Source: Anaerolineales bacterium (GTDB lineage Bacteria; Chloroflexota; Anaerolineae; 4572-78; J111). From it: DNA of 64,000 nucleotides. A program made the position numbers and the translations under genes. The notes beneath the pieces were generated by a model. It was not told where the DNA came from. It saw nothing but the letters and a program-made list of their open reading frames with translations, and did not search any database. Where the stretch lies: positions 992,001 to 1,056,000 of the forward strand of contig JABTUK010000001.1 in assembly GCA_015075405.1 (NCBI GenBank), given 5' to 3'. Positions 8,741 to 18,700 of this stretch are shown here, in pieces. The first letter of the stretch is position 1, and each line of letters starts with the position of its first letter.

Positions 8741-8792
8741 GAGGCGATGAGGCGAGGCGAAGAACCGCTTCGCCTCATCGCGTCCTCGCCTC
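8741..8792. repeat. gaggcgatgaggcg hairpin
   Basis: Inverted arms of gaggcgatgaggcg and cgcctcatcgcg type sit between the membrane protein and the cytochrome gene. Same family as 3494-3535. Confidence 0.7.
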
Positions 8793-8798
8793 AAATCG

Positions 8799-9677
8799 TT
8801 ACTCAGAGCTTACAGCCGGCAGTGATTTCAGGTACAGCCAGATGGCCTTTAATTCATCATCGCTCAGGCGTCCTACCTGGTCCCAGGGCATCAATTCAGG
8901 GTCGAGTTTGCGGTCTTCAGGGGTGACGCCGGTGCGGAGGGTCTGGATAAAGTCGGCCTCGGTCCAATGGGCCAGGTTTCCGGCCGGGGTCAGGTTTTGA
9001 CCTGCTCCGGCTCCCGGCTCACCGGCCAGATTGTCGCCATGACATACCCGGCAAGCGTTGGCCAGATATTGGCCGTATTCAGGGGTGACGGCCACCCTGG
9101 GCGCGGCTGGACGCGGCCCGGTATGGTCTATTACCTGCCCCGGCAGCAGCGACGGGTCTTGCAGCATGAAGACCCGTACCAACGGCCCCATCATATTGGA
9201 GGGAAGTTCATTATCAACCGGCGGTAGGGTTTTGAGATAAGCAATAATCGCCGCCAGGTCGGTGTCGCTAAGATAGTAGTAGTAATTGGAGGGCATGTCA
9301 ATCAGGGTTCGGCCATCGGCGCGGAGGCCGTGCCGGATGGCCCGGACCCAATCAGTATCCGTCAGGGTATCCCCCACGCCGCCTTGGCCTGTGGTTAAAT
9401 TGGGAACACTCAACCGGCCGACCAGAAGTCCTTCATCAAAAACCTGACCGGCCAGATTAGCGCCATGACAATCGGTGCAAAAGCCGACAGTAGTAGCCAG
9501 GTGCTTGCCTCGCTCGATGGCGGCCGCGTCGGTGGGGATGGCTATAGGGCTAACCGTAACCTCGTAAGTCTTGTTCAGCTGGGCTTCGGTGATGGAATAC
9601 ACAACGACCAATGATAAGGCGACCAGCCCAACCAATCCACCTAAAATAAAACCAATCCACTTAAAAACCCGACCCAT
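8799..9677 (-). CDS. Membrane-anchored dihaem cytochrome c
   Basis: 292 residues. An N-terminal membrane helix (residues ~7-30) anchors two cytochrome c domains facing outside. Haem-binding motifs CTDCH and CRVCH are both intact, and methionines near each domain end (DMPSNYYYYL, ELMPWDQV) are candidate axial ligands. It resembles the dihaem cytochrome subunits that pass electrons from periplasmic dehydrogenases to the respiratory chain. No dehydrogenase gene is adjacent, so the electron donor is unknown. AGGGAAAAGG just upstream of the ATG supports the start. Confidence 0.88.
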   Translation of the reverse strand: MGRVFKWIGFILGGLVGLVALSLVVVYSITEAQLNKTYEVTVSPIAIPTDAAAIERGKHLATTVGFCTDCHGANLAGQVFDEGLLVGRLSVPNLTTGQGGVGDTLTDTDWVRAIRHGLRADGRTLIDMPSNYYYYLSDTDLAAIIAYLKTLPPVDNELPSNMMGPLVRVFMLQDPSLLPGQVIDHTGPRPAAPRVAVTPEYGQYLANACRVCHGDNLAGEPGAGAGQNLTPAGNLAHWTEADFIQTLRTGVTPEDRKLDPELMPWDQVGRLSDDELKAIWLYLKSLPAVSSE

Positions 9678-9718
9678 GCCTTTTCCCTAATCCGGACAAG
9701 CCGAAACCAAAAAGAGTT

Positions 9719-9791
9719 CTCTCACCAAGACGCAAAGGCGCAAAGATTTTTAAACAAATTTTCTTGGCGTCCTTGGTGACTTTGCGTGAGA
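9719..9791. repeat. gcaaaggcgcaaag / ctttgcgtgag palindrome
   Basis: Imperfect inverted repeat: ctcaccaagacgcaaagg on the left and ccttggtgactttgcg on the right around an A/T-rich centre. One of several palindromic families that fill short gaps in this window. Confidence 0.7.
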
Positions 9792-9900
9792 TTTTCTTGC
9801 CTTCTGTACAAGGACTCAATTACTTAAGCTACTAATACCAAACGACGCATCCTCATATTTAACCTATCACTGTCCGAAAATCGTTACGGCGGGTACGGAG

Positions 9901-10707
9901 TTACGGCTTTTCAAGCAGGTAGTAGTTGCGCCGTTCTCCCTGGCTGCTGCTGGAGATAAAATCGGTGGCCTGATAGCCCTGCCCAAAGTAAGCTTCAAAA
10001 GCGACACGCACGTTCAACCGCCAGTCGAGGGCCAGGTTCATGTCGGCGGTTTTGAGCGGGTGGATGTCGGCGGGGATTTCGAGCTGTAAGGGTGTCGTGT
10101 CGAAGTTTAAATTGGCCCGAACAATGCGCCGCTCGACGCCGGTTCCCGCGACTTCAAAGATGGGCAGGGCCAGGTCGAAGGCAGCGACCTCTCGGCGCGG
10201 TTGGTTGACCCACCATTCGACCACCAGGCGGTCGGTGGGCAGGCCGGCGTTCAAAGCGCCAAAGTGGGAGCCGTACACGTCGCGCCAGTAGGTCCGGCTG
10301 ATGGCCCCCAGCTTATGCAGGTTCAGATGGGCGTTTGGCCCTTCCAGGGGGTCATAGGTCCAGGTGATAAGCGACAGCCCCTGCGCTATCACCCGCTCAC
10401 GCTGCACGCGCTTGAGCGCCTCGGCCACGCCCTGCCCGCGCCATTCTTTCAACACGCCCATTGTTTGGGAGCACAGCTTAAGCGGTCCGCTCGGCTCGCG
10501 GCCCAGAAAACCAAACAAAAAGCCGATCATCTGGCCGGTCGCGTCGTCAAATGCGCCCAGCACCACCCCGCCATTTTTGGCCGCCGAAACCAGCAACGGT
10601 GGGTAAAGGCCCACATCCGGTTCAGCCAGGCCCCAAATCTGGCGTTGGAGCTGATGCACCAGCCGCATTTCGTCATAGCTTTGCAGGTCACGAATGGTAA
10701 ATGGCAT
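9901..10707 (-). CDS. GNAT-fold acetyltransferase (COG3375-like)
   Basis: About 268 residues. The acetyl-CoA site is visible as MGVLKEWRGQGVAEAL (motif A, R/Q-x-x-G-x-G/A type). Sequence further on (TWTYDPLEGPNAHLNLHKLGA) is characteristic of the predicted-acetyltransferase family COG3375. The C-terminal half is family-specific. The substrate is unknown. The ATG at 10707 is preferred over the GTG at 10722 because a GGGGGA run precedes it by about seven bases. Confidence 0.8.
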   Translation of the reverse strand: MPFTIRDLQSYDEMRLVHQLQRQIWGLAEPDVGLYPPLLVSAAKNGGVVLGAFDDATGQMIGFLFGFLGREPSGPLKLCSQTMGVLKEWRGQGVAEALKRVQRERVIAQGLSLITWTYDPLEGPNAHLNLHKLGAISRTYWRDVYGSHFGALNAGLPTDRLVVEWWVNQPRREVAAFDLALPIFEVAGTGVERRIVRANLNFDTTPLQLEIPADIHPLKTADMNLALDWRLNVRVAFEAYFGQGYQATDFISSSSQGERRNYYLLEKP

Positions 10708-11069
10708 GCTCCGTCCCCCCACAATTGCTGTGGATATTATACTCCCTTAGCAAAGTTTTAGCCCAAAAGGGGTACGTGGTGCGTTTGCTTTCTCATCACG
10801 CCCCACGCTACCGAACTCATCTTTTTGTTGTAGCGTCAATCCCACTCAAGGTGGTTGTCATAACCATATTCGTTGGGTATACTTTCCCTGCGCTCACCCG
10901 ACGAGAAAGCTGACCGCTAAATGTGGCCTGGCTGTCCAGCCTGATCGGGCTAATTGTAGGAAAATGAAAATTGTGGGAACTCGTAGGAACTCAAGGGAAC
11001 TCAGGCAGGTGGTTCCTATGAGTTCCAACGAGTTCCCTCAGTTCCTAATTTTTGAGGAGAATCTATCCG
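10708..11069. other. Intergenic region upstream of the WG-repeat gene
   Basis: No gene seen. A TATAAT-like box on the minus strand (10741-10736) could serve the acetyltransferase. The right half carries a GGAACTC palindrome (10972-11050), and GAGGAGA at 11054-11060 is the ribosome site of the WG-repeat gene. Confidence 0.6.
10972..11050. repeat. GGAACTC/GAGTTCC palindrome
   Basis: Left arm gggaactcgtaggaactc and right arm gagttccaacgagttccc form a long hairpin. It is the same core as the 109-bp elements but without their conserved ends. Confidence 0.8.
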
Positions 11070-13217
11070 ATGAAAAAAATAATTTTATATACTTTATTGG
11101 CAATCCTGATTCTGATTGTTACTGTTTTGCCGATTTCGGCGCAGACGCCGAAGGGGCAGGGATTGATCCGCGTCACCGATGAGAGCGGCCAAACCGGGTT
11201 TATCAATGCTGAGGGAGAGGTGATTGTCGAGCCGCAGTTCGGCGGGGCGCAGGAGTTTAGCGAGGGTCTGGCCGGCGTTTTGGTTGAGGGCAAGTGGGGC
11301 TTTATTGACGAAACCGGCCAGATGATCATCGAACCACAGTTTGACGATGCTTCCAACTTTTCGCAGGGATTGGCTTTTGTAGGGGTCAAAGGGCCGGAAG
11401 GTTTGCGCTACGGCTACATTGACCCCAGCGGCCAGTTTGTGGTTGAGCCTCAATACGGGGCGGCGACGCTTTTCCGCGAGGGGTTGGCCAAAGTGACCGA
11501 ACCCAATTATACCGGCTATATTGACCGCAGCGGCGAGTTTGTGATCGAGCCGGGGTTTCAGCAGGCTTTTGCTTTTAAGGAAGGGCTGGCTCTGGTCAAT
11601 GTGGGCGATAAGTGGGGTTATATTGACGAAACCGGTCAGGTGGCTATTCCGCTCACCTTTGCCTTTGCCACCGATTTTTCGGAGGGACTGGCCGCGGTGT
11701 CTAACGAGCAGCACAAGTATGGTTATATTGATCAAACCGGCGAACTGGTCATCCCCTATCAATTCGACGACGCCCGTCCTTTTCAGGATGGCGTGGCCCT
11801 GGTCGGCCAGGCTCCGCCTCAGAGCGAGGATCCGGTTCATCCCTGGCAGGGCAACTTTACCTACCGCCTGATTGACCAAAAGGGCCAGACCGTGACTGAA
11901 CTGCCCATTACGCCTTCTGGCAACTTTGTCGAAGGGTTGGCCCCGGTGAGCACCCCGGAAGGCAGGTATGGCTATATAGATACAAGCGGCCAAATGGTCA
12001 TCGAACCCCAGTTTGATGTGGCGCTGGATTTTAGCGATGGGCTGGCGGTGGTCAGCGTGAACGGCAAAATGGGCGCGATTGATCCGAGCGGTGACTGGGT
12101 TATCGAGCCGCAGTTCGATATTCTCCAGCCGTTCTCTGACGGCCTGGCCCAGATCAGCGTGGATAACAAATACGGTTTTGTGGATAAAACCGGCCAGATT
12201 GTGATTGGGCCGCAGTACGACTTTACCGGCCAGTTTTCCGAAGGGCTGGCGGTGGTAGCTGTGGACGGCCAGTATGGTTACATTGATCAAACCGGCCAGA
12301 TGGTCATCGAGCCGCAGTTTGAAAATGCCGCCGCGTTTATCAATGGCCTGGCCTCGGTAACGGTCAACGGCAAAGCCGGTTATGTGGACCCCACCGGCCA
12401 GATGGTCATCGAGCCGCAGTTTCTTTACACCTTTGAATTTGGGGAGAATGACCTGGCCCCGGCCACCATCGGCGGAGAGGAGCGTTATCTGAACCGGGAC
12501 GGCAGTGTGGCCTTTGATTCGCCGGGGTTGTACGCTAACGACTTCAAAGAAGGCTTGACCACCGTGCAGCAAAACGGTCGCTTTGGGTACATTGACCGAA
12601 CCGGCCAGGTGGTCATCCCCGCCGACTTCCAGCAGGCTATGTTTTTCTCCGAAGGGCTGGCGGCGGTGGCCGTGGACAATCAATGGGGCTTTATTGACCC
12701 CCAGGGCAACTTTGTGGTTGAGCCGCAGTACGATTTTGTGGGTGATTTTACCAACGGCTATGCCATGGTGATGAAGAATAATCGGGCCGGCTTTATAGAC
12801 GCGACCGGCCAGGTGGTTATTGAACCGCAGTTTGAGCAGGCTTTACCCTTTACCGAGGGTCTGGCGGCGGTGCAAAGCGGCGGGCTGTGGGGCTTTATTG
12901 ACGAAACCGGCCAGATGGTTATCGAGCCGCAGTTTTTGCAGGTCAACCTGGGGTATGCCAACCAGAAACCGGTTCTTTTTGTCGAAGGGCTGGCCCCGGT
13001 TGAGGCGGACTCAGGCCAGTTTGGCTACATTGACTCCAGCGGTGAATTTGTCATCGAGCCGCAGTTTAGCTGGGTTTCAACCTTTACCAATGGGCTGGCC
13101 TATGTGGAAATAAGGGGCGACGATGGGGTGACGCAGCAGGGTTATATCAACCCACAAGGCGAGTTTGTGTGGGGGCCGTTGGTGTCGCCCACCGGCGGCC
13201 TGTTTGGCTCGTATTAA
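11070..13217 (+). CDS. Exported WG-repeat protein
   Basis: About 715 residues: a signal peptide (residues 1-25, ending ISAQ) followed by about 19 tandem WG/KWG repeats of roughly 32-37 residues. Each repeat has a core such as GYIDQTGQMVIEPQF then a FSEGLAVV segment. The function of WG repeats is poorly defined; they are seen in bacterial surface and stress proteins and may form a beta solenoid or propeller. Repeats 7 and 13 are the most divergent. The start at ATG 11070 has GAGGAGA nine bases upstream, whereas the longer frame from TTG 11052 would start within the leader. A strong hairpin terminator follows. Confidence 0.87.
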   Translation: MKKIILYTLLAILILIVTVLPISAQTPKGQGLIRVTDESGQTGFINAEGEVIVEPQFGGAQEFSEGLAGVLVEGKWGFIDETGQMIIEPQFDDASNFSQGLAFVGVKGPEGLRYGYIDPSGQFVVEPQYGAATLFREGLAKVTEPNYTGYIDRSGEFVIEPGFQQAFAFKEGLALVNVGDKWGYIDETGQVAIPLTFAFATDFSEGLAAVSNEQHKYGYIDQTGELVIPYQFDDARPFQDGVALVGQAPPQSEDPVHPWQGNFTYRLIDQKGQTVTELPITPSGNFVEGLAPVSTPEGRYGYIDTSGQMVIEPQFDVALDFSDGLAVVSVNGKMGAIDPSGDWVIEPQFDILQPFSDGLAQISVDNKYGFVDKTGQIVIGPQYDFTGQFSEGLAVVAVDGQYGYIDQTGQMVIEPQFENAAAFINGLASVTVNGKAGYVDPTGQMVIEPQFLYTFEFGENDLAPATIGGEERYLNRDGSVAFDSPGLYANDFKEGLTTVQQNGRFGYIDRTGQVVIPADFQQAMFFSEGLAAVAVDNQWGFIDPQGNFVVEPQYDFVGDFTNGYAMVMKNNRAGFIDATGQVVIEPQFEQALPFTEGLAAVQSGGLWGFIDETGQMVIEPQFLQVNLGYANQKPVLFVEGLAPVEADSGQFGYIDSSGEFVIEPQFSWVSTFTNGLAYVEIRGDDGVTQQGYINPQGEFVWGPLVSPTGGLFGSY

Positions 13218-13236
13218 GCGGCTGAGCCGGCCTAAA

Positions 13237-13279
13237 CCAAACCTGTCAGGTCTTTAAGACCTGACAGGTTTTTGTTTGG
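13237..13279 (+). terminator. Hairpin terminator of the WG-repeat gene
   Basis: Perfect inverted repeat aacctgtcaggtc / gacctgacaggtt around TTTAA, followed by a T run. It is also a mobile-looking repeat: a close relative lies inside the YfhO-flippase gene at 58756-58790. Confidence 0.75.
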
Positions 13280-13398
13280 CGCTGAACTCACTGAATTTAT
13301 TGAAATCACTGCTGAAACCAGCAAATTCAGTGGTAATTATCCTTCTCAGTGGTTCAGATTTGTCCTAAAATTGAAATGGTTTTGAAAAATTTGGCAAC

Positions 13399-13427
13399 TT
13401 GACAGGGGGTTATTTGTGTTGTAATCT
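13399..13427 (+). promoter_or_regulatory. Sigma-70-type promoter of the ATPase/SPFH operon
   Basis: TTGACA (13399-13404), a 17-base spacer, then TAATCT (13422-13427), a near-consensus promoter about 65 bases upstream of the ATPase start. It could drive the downstream signalling island as well. Confidence 0.7.
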
Positions 13428-13492
13428 ACTATTAAGCCACTTGCCACCCTCATTTTCTACTCACCCTTTAGCAGCCTATCAACGGAGATTAC

Positions 13493-14509
13493 ATGCCCAT
13501 CAGCCCTGTCTCTCGCTACGGAGCAAATTTTCGTCGCGATGAAATCGAATTAATTATCCGCTTTGCCCAACGGGGCGACTCGCTGGCTTTTGTTGGATTG
13601 GCCGGCATTGGTCAATCGAACCTGGTTAATTTTTTACGCCAAATCAAAGAGCATGCGCCGCAGGTGAGGCAGGATGTCTCCCGGCTGCATTTTCCGGTGG
13701 TAGATGCCACCTATTGGGAAGGGACACCGCTCAGCTTGTGGAAAATCATGCTGGACGCCCTCAACCAGGCCAGCGCGCAGCTCTCACCCCCGCCGGAGCC
13801 GCAGAAAATTATTCCCATCTCCGAAGAAGAACGGGTGTTGAATATGATTCGCTCCCGGCTGCACTGGCTGTGCACCGAACTGGAGCAGCGGGTGATGATT
13901 GTGCTGGACGACTTTGATGAGGTGTTGCAAGCCGGCCCCCTATCCATGCTGGAACGGTTGAACGGCTTCCGCAGCGAAGGCAATCGCGATGCTTTAAGTT
14001 ATCTGGTTTTGACCAAGCGTTTGCCTCATCTGTTGGGCCAGAGTTATAACCTGGCCGACGCTTCAAAATTTTATGACCTTTTTCGGCATCACATCTACGC
14101 CCTGGAACCCTACGGGGCGGAAGACGCGCACCAGATGCTCAAACATCTCAACGAGGCGGCCGGCAGTCCGCTGCGGGAAAAAGATTTATCTGAGATTCGC
14201 CAATTGGCCGGGGGGCATCCGCTGCTGTTGAAAGCGGTATTTGAGCTGTGGGCCGCTGAAGGGATGACCGGCGTCAACCCGCTCACCTATCTGGCCGAGC
14301 AGCCGGATGCGCAGCAGGAGTGCCGCCGCATTTTGCATGGACTGCACCCAGAGGAGCAGGCCGTTTTAATTCGGGCGGCCAGAAACGCGCTGACCGAGGC
14401 CGATCAGGCGGTAGTCAACCACCTGGTGCGCCGGGGCGTGCTGACCGCCGACACGCACAAATTATTTAGCCCCCTGCTGGATCAATTTTTAACGGATTAT
14501 GAAGGGTAA
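13493..14509 (+). CDS. STAND/AAA-like ATPase with altered P-loop
   Basis: 338 residues. The N-terminal P-loop reads GLAGIGQS (35-42): the invariant Walker A lysine is replaced by Gln41 (codon CAA). The Walker B strand is intact (MIVLDDFDEV, Asp139/Asp140), and the C-terminal half has the GGHPLLL motif and helical lid of the STAND/orc1-like ATPases. ATP hydrolysis is therefore doubtful; it may bind nucleotide weakly or act as a scaffold. The SPFH gene starts six bases after its stop, so they form an operon and probably work together at the membrane. Confidence 0.75.
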   Translation: MPISPVSRYGANFRRDEIELIIRFAQRGDSLAFVGLAGIGQSNLVNFLRQIKEHAPQVRQDVSRLHFPVVDATYWEGTPLSLWKIMLDALNQASAQLSPPPEPQKIIPISEEERVLNMIRSRLHWLCTELEQRVMIVLDDFDEVLQAGPLSMLERLNGFRSEGNRDALSYLVLTKRLPHLLGQSYNLADASKFYDLFRHHIYALEPYGAEDAHQMLKHLNEAAGSPLREKDLSEIRQLAGGHPLLLKAVFELWAAEGMTGVNPLTYLAEQPDAQQECRRILHGLHPEEQAVLIRAARNALTEADQAVVNHLVRRGVLTADTHKLFSPLLDQFLTDYEG

Positions 14510-14515
14510 GAGGGT

Positions 14516-15562
14516 ATGATTGTGGATATCCTGTGGACAATTGGCCTAGTTATTCTCATTATTATCCTGGCGGTGATACTATACAAACTGTTCCGGGCTT
14601 CGCTGCGGATTGTGCCCGAGGAGCGGCGGCTGGTGGTCTACCGGCTGGGCCGGTTTAATCGAGTGGCCGGGCCGGGCATGGTTTTTGTGCTGCCTGTGTT
14701 GGAGCAGGTGGTCCGCATGCTGGAGGTGCGCGACCATCCCCTGGAAGTGACGGTGCCGGGCATCTTTGCCTACGGTGTGCCCAACGATTTGACGCTTGAC
14801 CTGTGGTGCAGCTTTGACCTGGTTCGGGCGGCGGGGGGCAACAGAGCTAAGCTGGCCCAACTGGTACAGATTAACGAAGGCGAGCGCCGCAAGCAGGTTG
14901 AGGTCAAAATGCGTGAAGCGCTGGTGCATCAGGTAGCCGATTTGGAGAAACACAAACCGCTGCCGGAGGGATCAACCTCGCTGGATGGGGTCATTGCCCT
15001 GGCGCCAGGAACGGAACGCTACACCCTGTTGGTAACGGGGGTGAAGGCTGAATTGGAAAAAACGCTGCCTTCCGTCGGAGTGGTCTTAAATACCACCCAA
15101 CCGATCACGCTGACCGGCCGCGTCATCCCCGATGTGATTATTGAGGCCATCAAGCGCATGCAAGGCCGCCAGATTGACAGCAAATGGCTGACCAAATATG
15201 CCAACGATTTGCGCCAGCAGTTTCCGGATATTTCCAGCGCTGTGCTCGATCAGATGTTGGCCTCGATTGATGGGGTGGATGTGGGCAATGTCCAGCGGCT
15301 GCGGTTGGAGCAGGATGAAGCCTCCGAGGCCCACGTGGAACTGGAAGTGCCGATGGGAGAAGACGAATCGCCAACCGTAGTCGCCAAGCCAAAAGTTAGA
15401 CTGGGCAACAGCAGCGAAACCGAATCTCGGCCTGCCACAGCCCGCGAGCCTCGCCCCAAACCCGCCCCGGCGGCTCCGGCCACCAGCCCGTCCAAGAGCG
15501 ATTGGTCGGTGCTCAAGCAGGTGCCTCGATCCAACGAGCGAGAGCAGCGCAAGAGCGCCTGA
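14516..15562 (+). CDS. SPFH/Band 7 (stomatin-like) membrane protein
   Basis: 348 residues. One N-terminal membrane helix (residues 4-27) is followed by the SPFH signature (IVPEERRLVVYRLGRF...GPGMVFVLPVLEQV) of stomatin/prohibitin-like scaffolds. The central region departs from typical slipins (a long predicted-helical part and TLTGRVIPDVI), and the Ala/Pro-rich C-terminus looks disordered. Such proteins form membrane rings that organise partner proteins. Operonic with the P-loop ATPase, so a membrane scaffold/ATPase pair is inferred. Confidence 0.78.
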   Translation: MIVDILWTIGLVILIIILAVILYKLFRASLRIVPEERRLVVYRLGRFNRVAGPGMVFVLPVLEQVVRMLEVRDHPLEVTVPGIFAYGVPNDLTLDLWCSFDLVRAAGGNRAKLAQLVQINEGERRKQVEVKMREALVHQVADLEKHKPLPEGSTSLDGVIALAPGTERYTLLVTGVKAELEKTLPSVGVVLNTTQPITLTGRVIPDVIIEAIKRMQGRQIDSKWLTKYANDLRQQFPDISSAVLDQMLASIDGVDVGNVQRLRLEQDEASEAHVELEVPMGEDESPTVVAKPKVRLGNSSETESRPATAREPRPKPAPAAPATSPSKSDWSVLKQVPRSNEREQRKSA

Positions 15563-15589
15563 GAGGCGTGCCTGTCAGGAGAATAAACA

Positions 15590-15698
15590 CTTAGTGATTG
15601 TCCAAAAATAAGTTCCCCCAAGTTCCTACGAGTTCCCAGGGAACTGAGGGAACTCGTAGGAACTCAAAACGGGGAGTAAATTTTAGATAATTACTTAG
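15590..15698. repeat. 109-bp palindromic element, copy 2
   Basis: Same ends (CTTAGTGATTGTCC...TTACTTAG), same hairpin core and exactly the same length as the copy at 3345-3453. It separates the SPFH gene from the GAF-array gene. Confidence 0.85.
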
Positions 15699-15701
15699 CG
15701 T

Positions 15702-15740
15702 GGAGATTAGAGATCAAAAAATCTCCAATCTCTAATCTCC
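15702..15740. repeat. ggagattagagat / atctctaatctcc hairpin
   Basis: Inverted repeat directly after the 109-bp element. The same family appears at 40149-40182, beside 43651-43759, and in frame inside genes at 59080-59119 and 63384-63412. Confidence 0.75.
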
Positions 15741-15758
15741 AAAGAGGAAACTTTGTCT

Positions 15759-18700
15759 ATGGTGACTCAGAATCCCGATAGCCCAACCCAATTGAGCCAA
15801 TCTTTGGCTATGATTGATGCTGTTCGCCGGATGAGTCAAAGATTGCTGGAAACCTGGCAGGAGTCTGACCCGGTTAGCGCCCTGGAACATACTTTGGCCG
15901 ATATTTTGCGGCAGGTAGGCGAGGAAGTAATAACGGATCAAAAAGTTTCGGCGGCGGTGTATGTCTATGACGAGGATGAGGGGTTTTCGCATGGCCAGAC
16001 GCGCGGCCCCTTGCAGGAATATATGAAGCAGTACCGGCCTCGTCCTGGCGGAACAGGGGAGTTTACCATCCGTACCAAACAACCTCTGTTCGTGGACAAC
16101 GTGAGCAAGATGCCCCCCGATATACCCCGCTTAAGCCAACAGGCGTTGGATCAGGGGGTCAAAGCCTTTGCTAACTTGCCTTTACTGATCGGCGCAAAAG
16201 GTCAAGAGACGCTGATTGGCATCTTAATTATTAACCTGCAAGAAGAATATGAGTTTAACCAGGAACGGCAAGCCTTACTACGCTTATTTGCCGACCAGGC
16301 CGCGATTGCTTTGCAGAACGCGCGGGTTCACCGCCGGCGCTTGCGAGAACAAAAAGCGCTGCAAATTGTCAGTGAAGCAGCCATTAGCGGCAATCTCGAT
16401 GAAGTTGGACAAATCATCACCCGAGAAGTGGTAATACTGACTAAATCTACTTATGCTACCTTATGGTCGGCCAACCCCGCTTTAACCCACCTGGAGTTAA
16501 GAGCGTTTTACACTACAGGTCCCCAATGGTATCCTCCCCAAGCTACGCTGCCCGTAGATGAACACAGCGTTAATGGTTATGTCGCCATTACCCAGGAAGC
16601 TTATCTTCTCACCCAGCCAGATACAGACCCTCACTATACGCGTTGGCATGAACATGTCAGAAGCGCGTTTTGTGTGCCGCTATTGGCCCGGCAAGAGTTG
16701 GTGGGGACGCTGTATGTTGCCAGCGCCAAAGAAGATGGGATCACCCCAACCCATCAAGATTTTATTAAACGGCTTGCGCCTCGCGCGGCCATCTCTTTGC
16801 ACAACGCCCGGCTCATCGAGTTGGAACAACGCCAGCGGCAGTTAGCCGATACCCTGCGGGAAGTGACCCGCCTTGTCAATTCTACCCTGGAGAGCGAGGA
16901 AGTTACGGGCCTGGTTCTGGACCAACTGGGCCAGGTGATCGAGTACGACAGCGCCTCAGTCCAACTCATCGAAGGCGACCGCCGCAAAATCGTGGGAAGT
17001 CGCGGTTTCCTGGCCGGCGACTCCCCGGCGGAGTTGCTCAGTAATGTCTCGCAAGACCCCCTGGTAAGCAGGATTACCCAGACAAAGCGGCCGCTTGTGT
17101 TGAGCGATGTTAGGGCTGAGCCTTTGTGGGATGTCCTGCCGCAAACAGTCCATATCAAATCATGGATTGGCGCTCCGCTTATTTTTGGGGGGGAAGTCAT
17201 TGGTTTGCTAACCATAGATCATAAAGAGTCGGGTCATTACACCGCTGAGACGGGGGCGATTGTGGCTACTTTTGCCAATCAAGTGGCGGTAGCCATTCGC
17301 AATGCCCAGCTTTTTTCAGTAGCCCAACGCCGCAACCGTGACCTGGAAGTGTTAAATGAATCGGCCATCAAATTGGCGCAAGCGTTACAGGCAGATCAAG
17401 CGTTGCAGGCAGTCTTAGAGGCGGTTATCGAGACTTTGGAATGTGATTATGGCACAATCTTTTTGGCCGATACGGACAATATACTGGTTTCCCGCATGTC
17501 GGCGGGCAAGCTGTTTGGGGAGCCGCCTCAGCTTCGGTTTGAGCCGGGGGAAGGTTTGGCCGGCTGGGTCTATCAGCAGGGCCAACCGCTTTTGGTGAGT
17601 AACACTGCCGCCGATCCTCGTTATAAGCTTGGCCCCACCGAAAAAGCAATCAAACCTCGCTCGATGATCCTGGCCCCCTTGCGCCAGGGTGAAAAAATTG
17701 TAGGGGTCGTTTCCGCCGATTTCGATCGGGTGGAGGCTTTTGATGAAAATGACCTCCGTTTGCTCAATACCCTGGCCCTGCACGGCGGAACCGTGCTGCA
17801 AAACATCGAATTTTTTGAGGATTTCCAGGTATTGCACCAGGCCGCGACTACCCTGGCCAGGCATGCCGACCTGGAACAGATCTACCAAACGGCCGTTCAG
17901 TTTGCTACCCAGACCCTTCATTGCAAACACAGTACTGTTTTTATGCTGGATAAAAAGAACGGCCAACTGGTGGCCCAGGCTCGAGTGGGCTTGACCCCCC
18001 AAACCAGCGCCGACCTGCGGCGCTTCGAGCTGGGCGAGGGATTGGCCGGGCATGTAATGGCGACCGGCCAGCCGCTGCTGGTTAATAATACCGCCGCCGA
18101 TGCGCGTTTTGCGGAAGGCAAAGTTAAGCCTCTAACGGCTCCCCGCTCAATGATTTTAGCCCCCATCAAAAAAGAAGATGAGATTATTGGCGTTATCTCG
18201 GCCGATAAGGATGAGATTGGCGGTTTTACCGAGCATAACCTGAAAATTTTAGAAACTTTGGCCCTGGATGTCGGCATTGCCGTCGAAAATGCCTACCTTT
18301 ACGACCTTATCAACAACCAACTGGCCCGCCGGATTAAGGAACTCAGGGCGGTGAGCGAGCTGCAACAAAAGATAAGCAGCGTTAACCCGGTAAAAGAGCA
18401 GCTCCAAATCATTTATGATGCCGCTGCCGCGGCCATGGCCGAGTTGATGGATACCCGCAACATGTACATTGCGCTTTATGACGAGGCCACAAAAACCATT
18501 GAATTTCCCCTGGCCTATGACAAAGGCCGGCGCGTGCCCGATGAAGAAAAGCAAGCGGCAGGAATGCCCTGGGCTGCCCGCCGCCTTGACGGCGGCAAGG
18601 GCCTGACCGAATGGATGATCCGCCACAAGCAACCCCTTCTGGTAGCCAAAGATTTCGAGACCTGGGTAAGAACTGAAGCGGAGATTGAAATGCTGACGGA

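Noticed and set aside
11094..12683. 529-codon open frame on the minus strand opposite the WG-repeat gene
   Set aside because: It mirrors the periodic codons of the WG repeats and has no domain or ribosome site; the plus-strand gene is clearly real.
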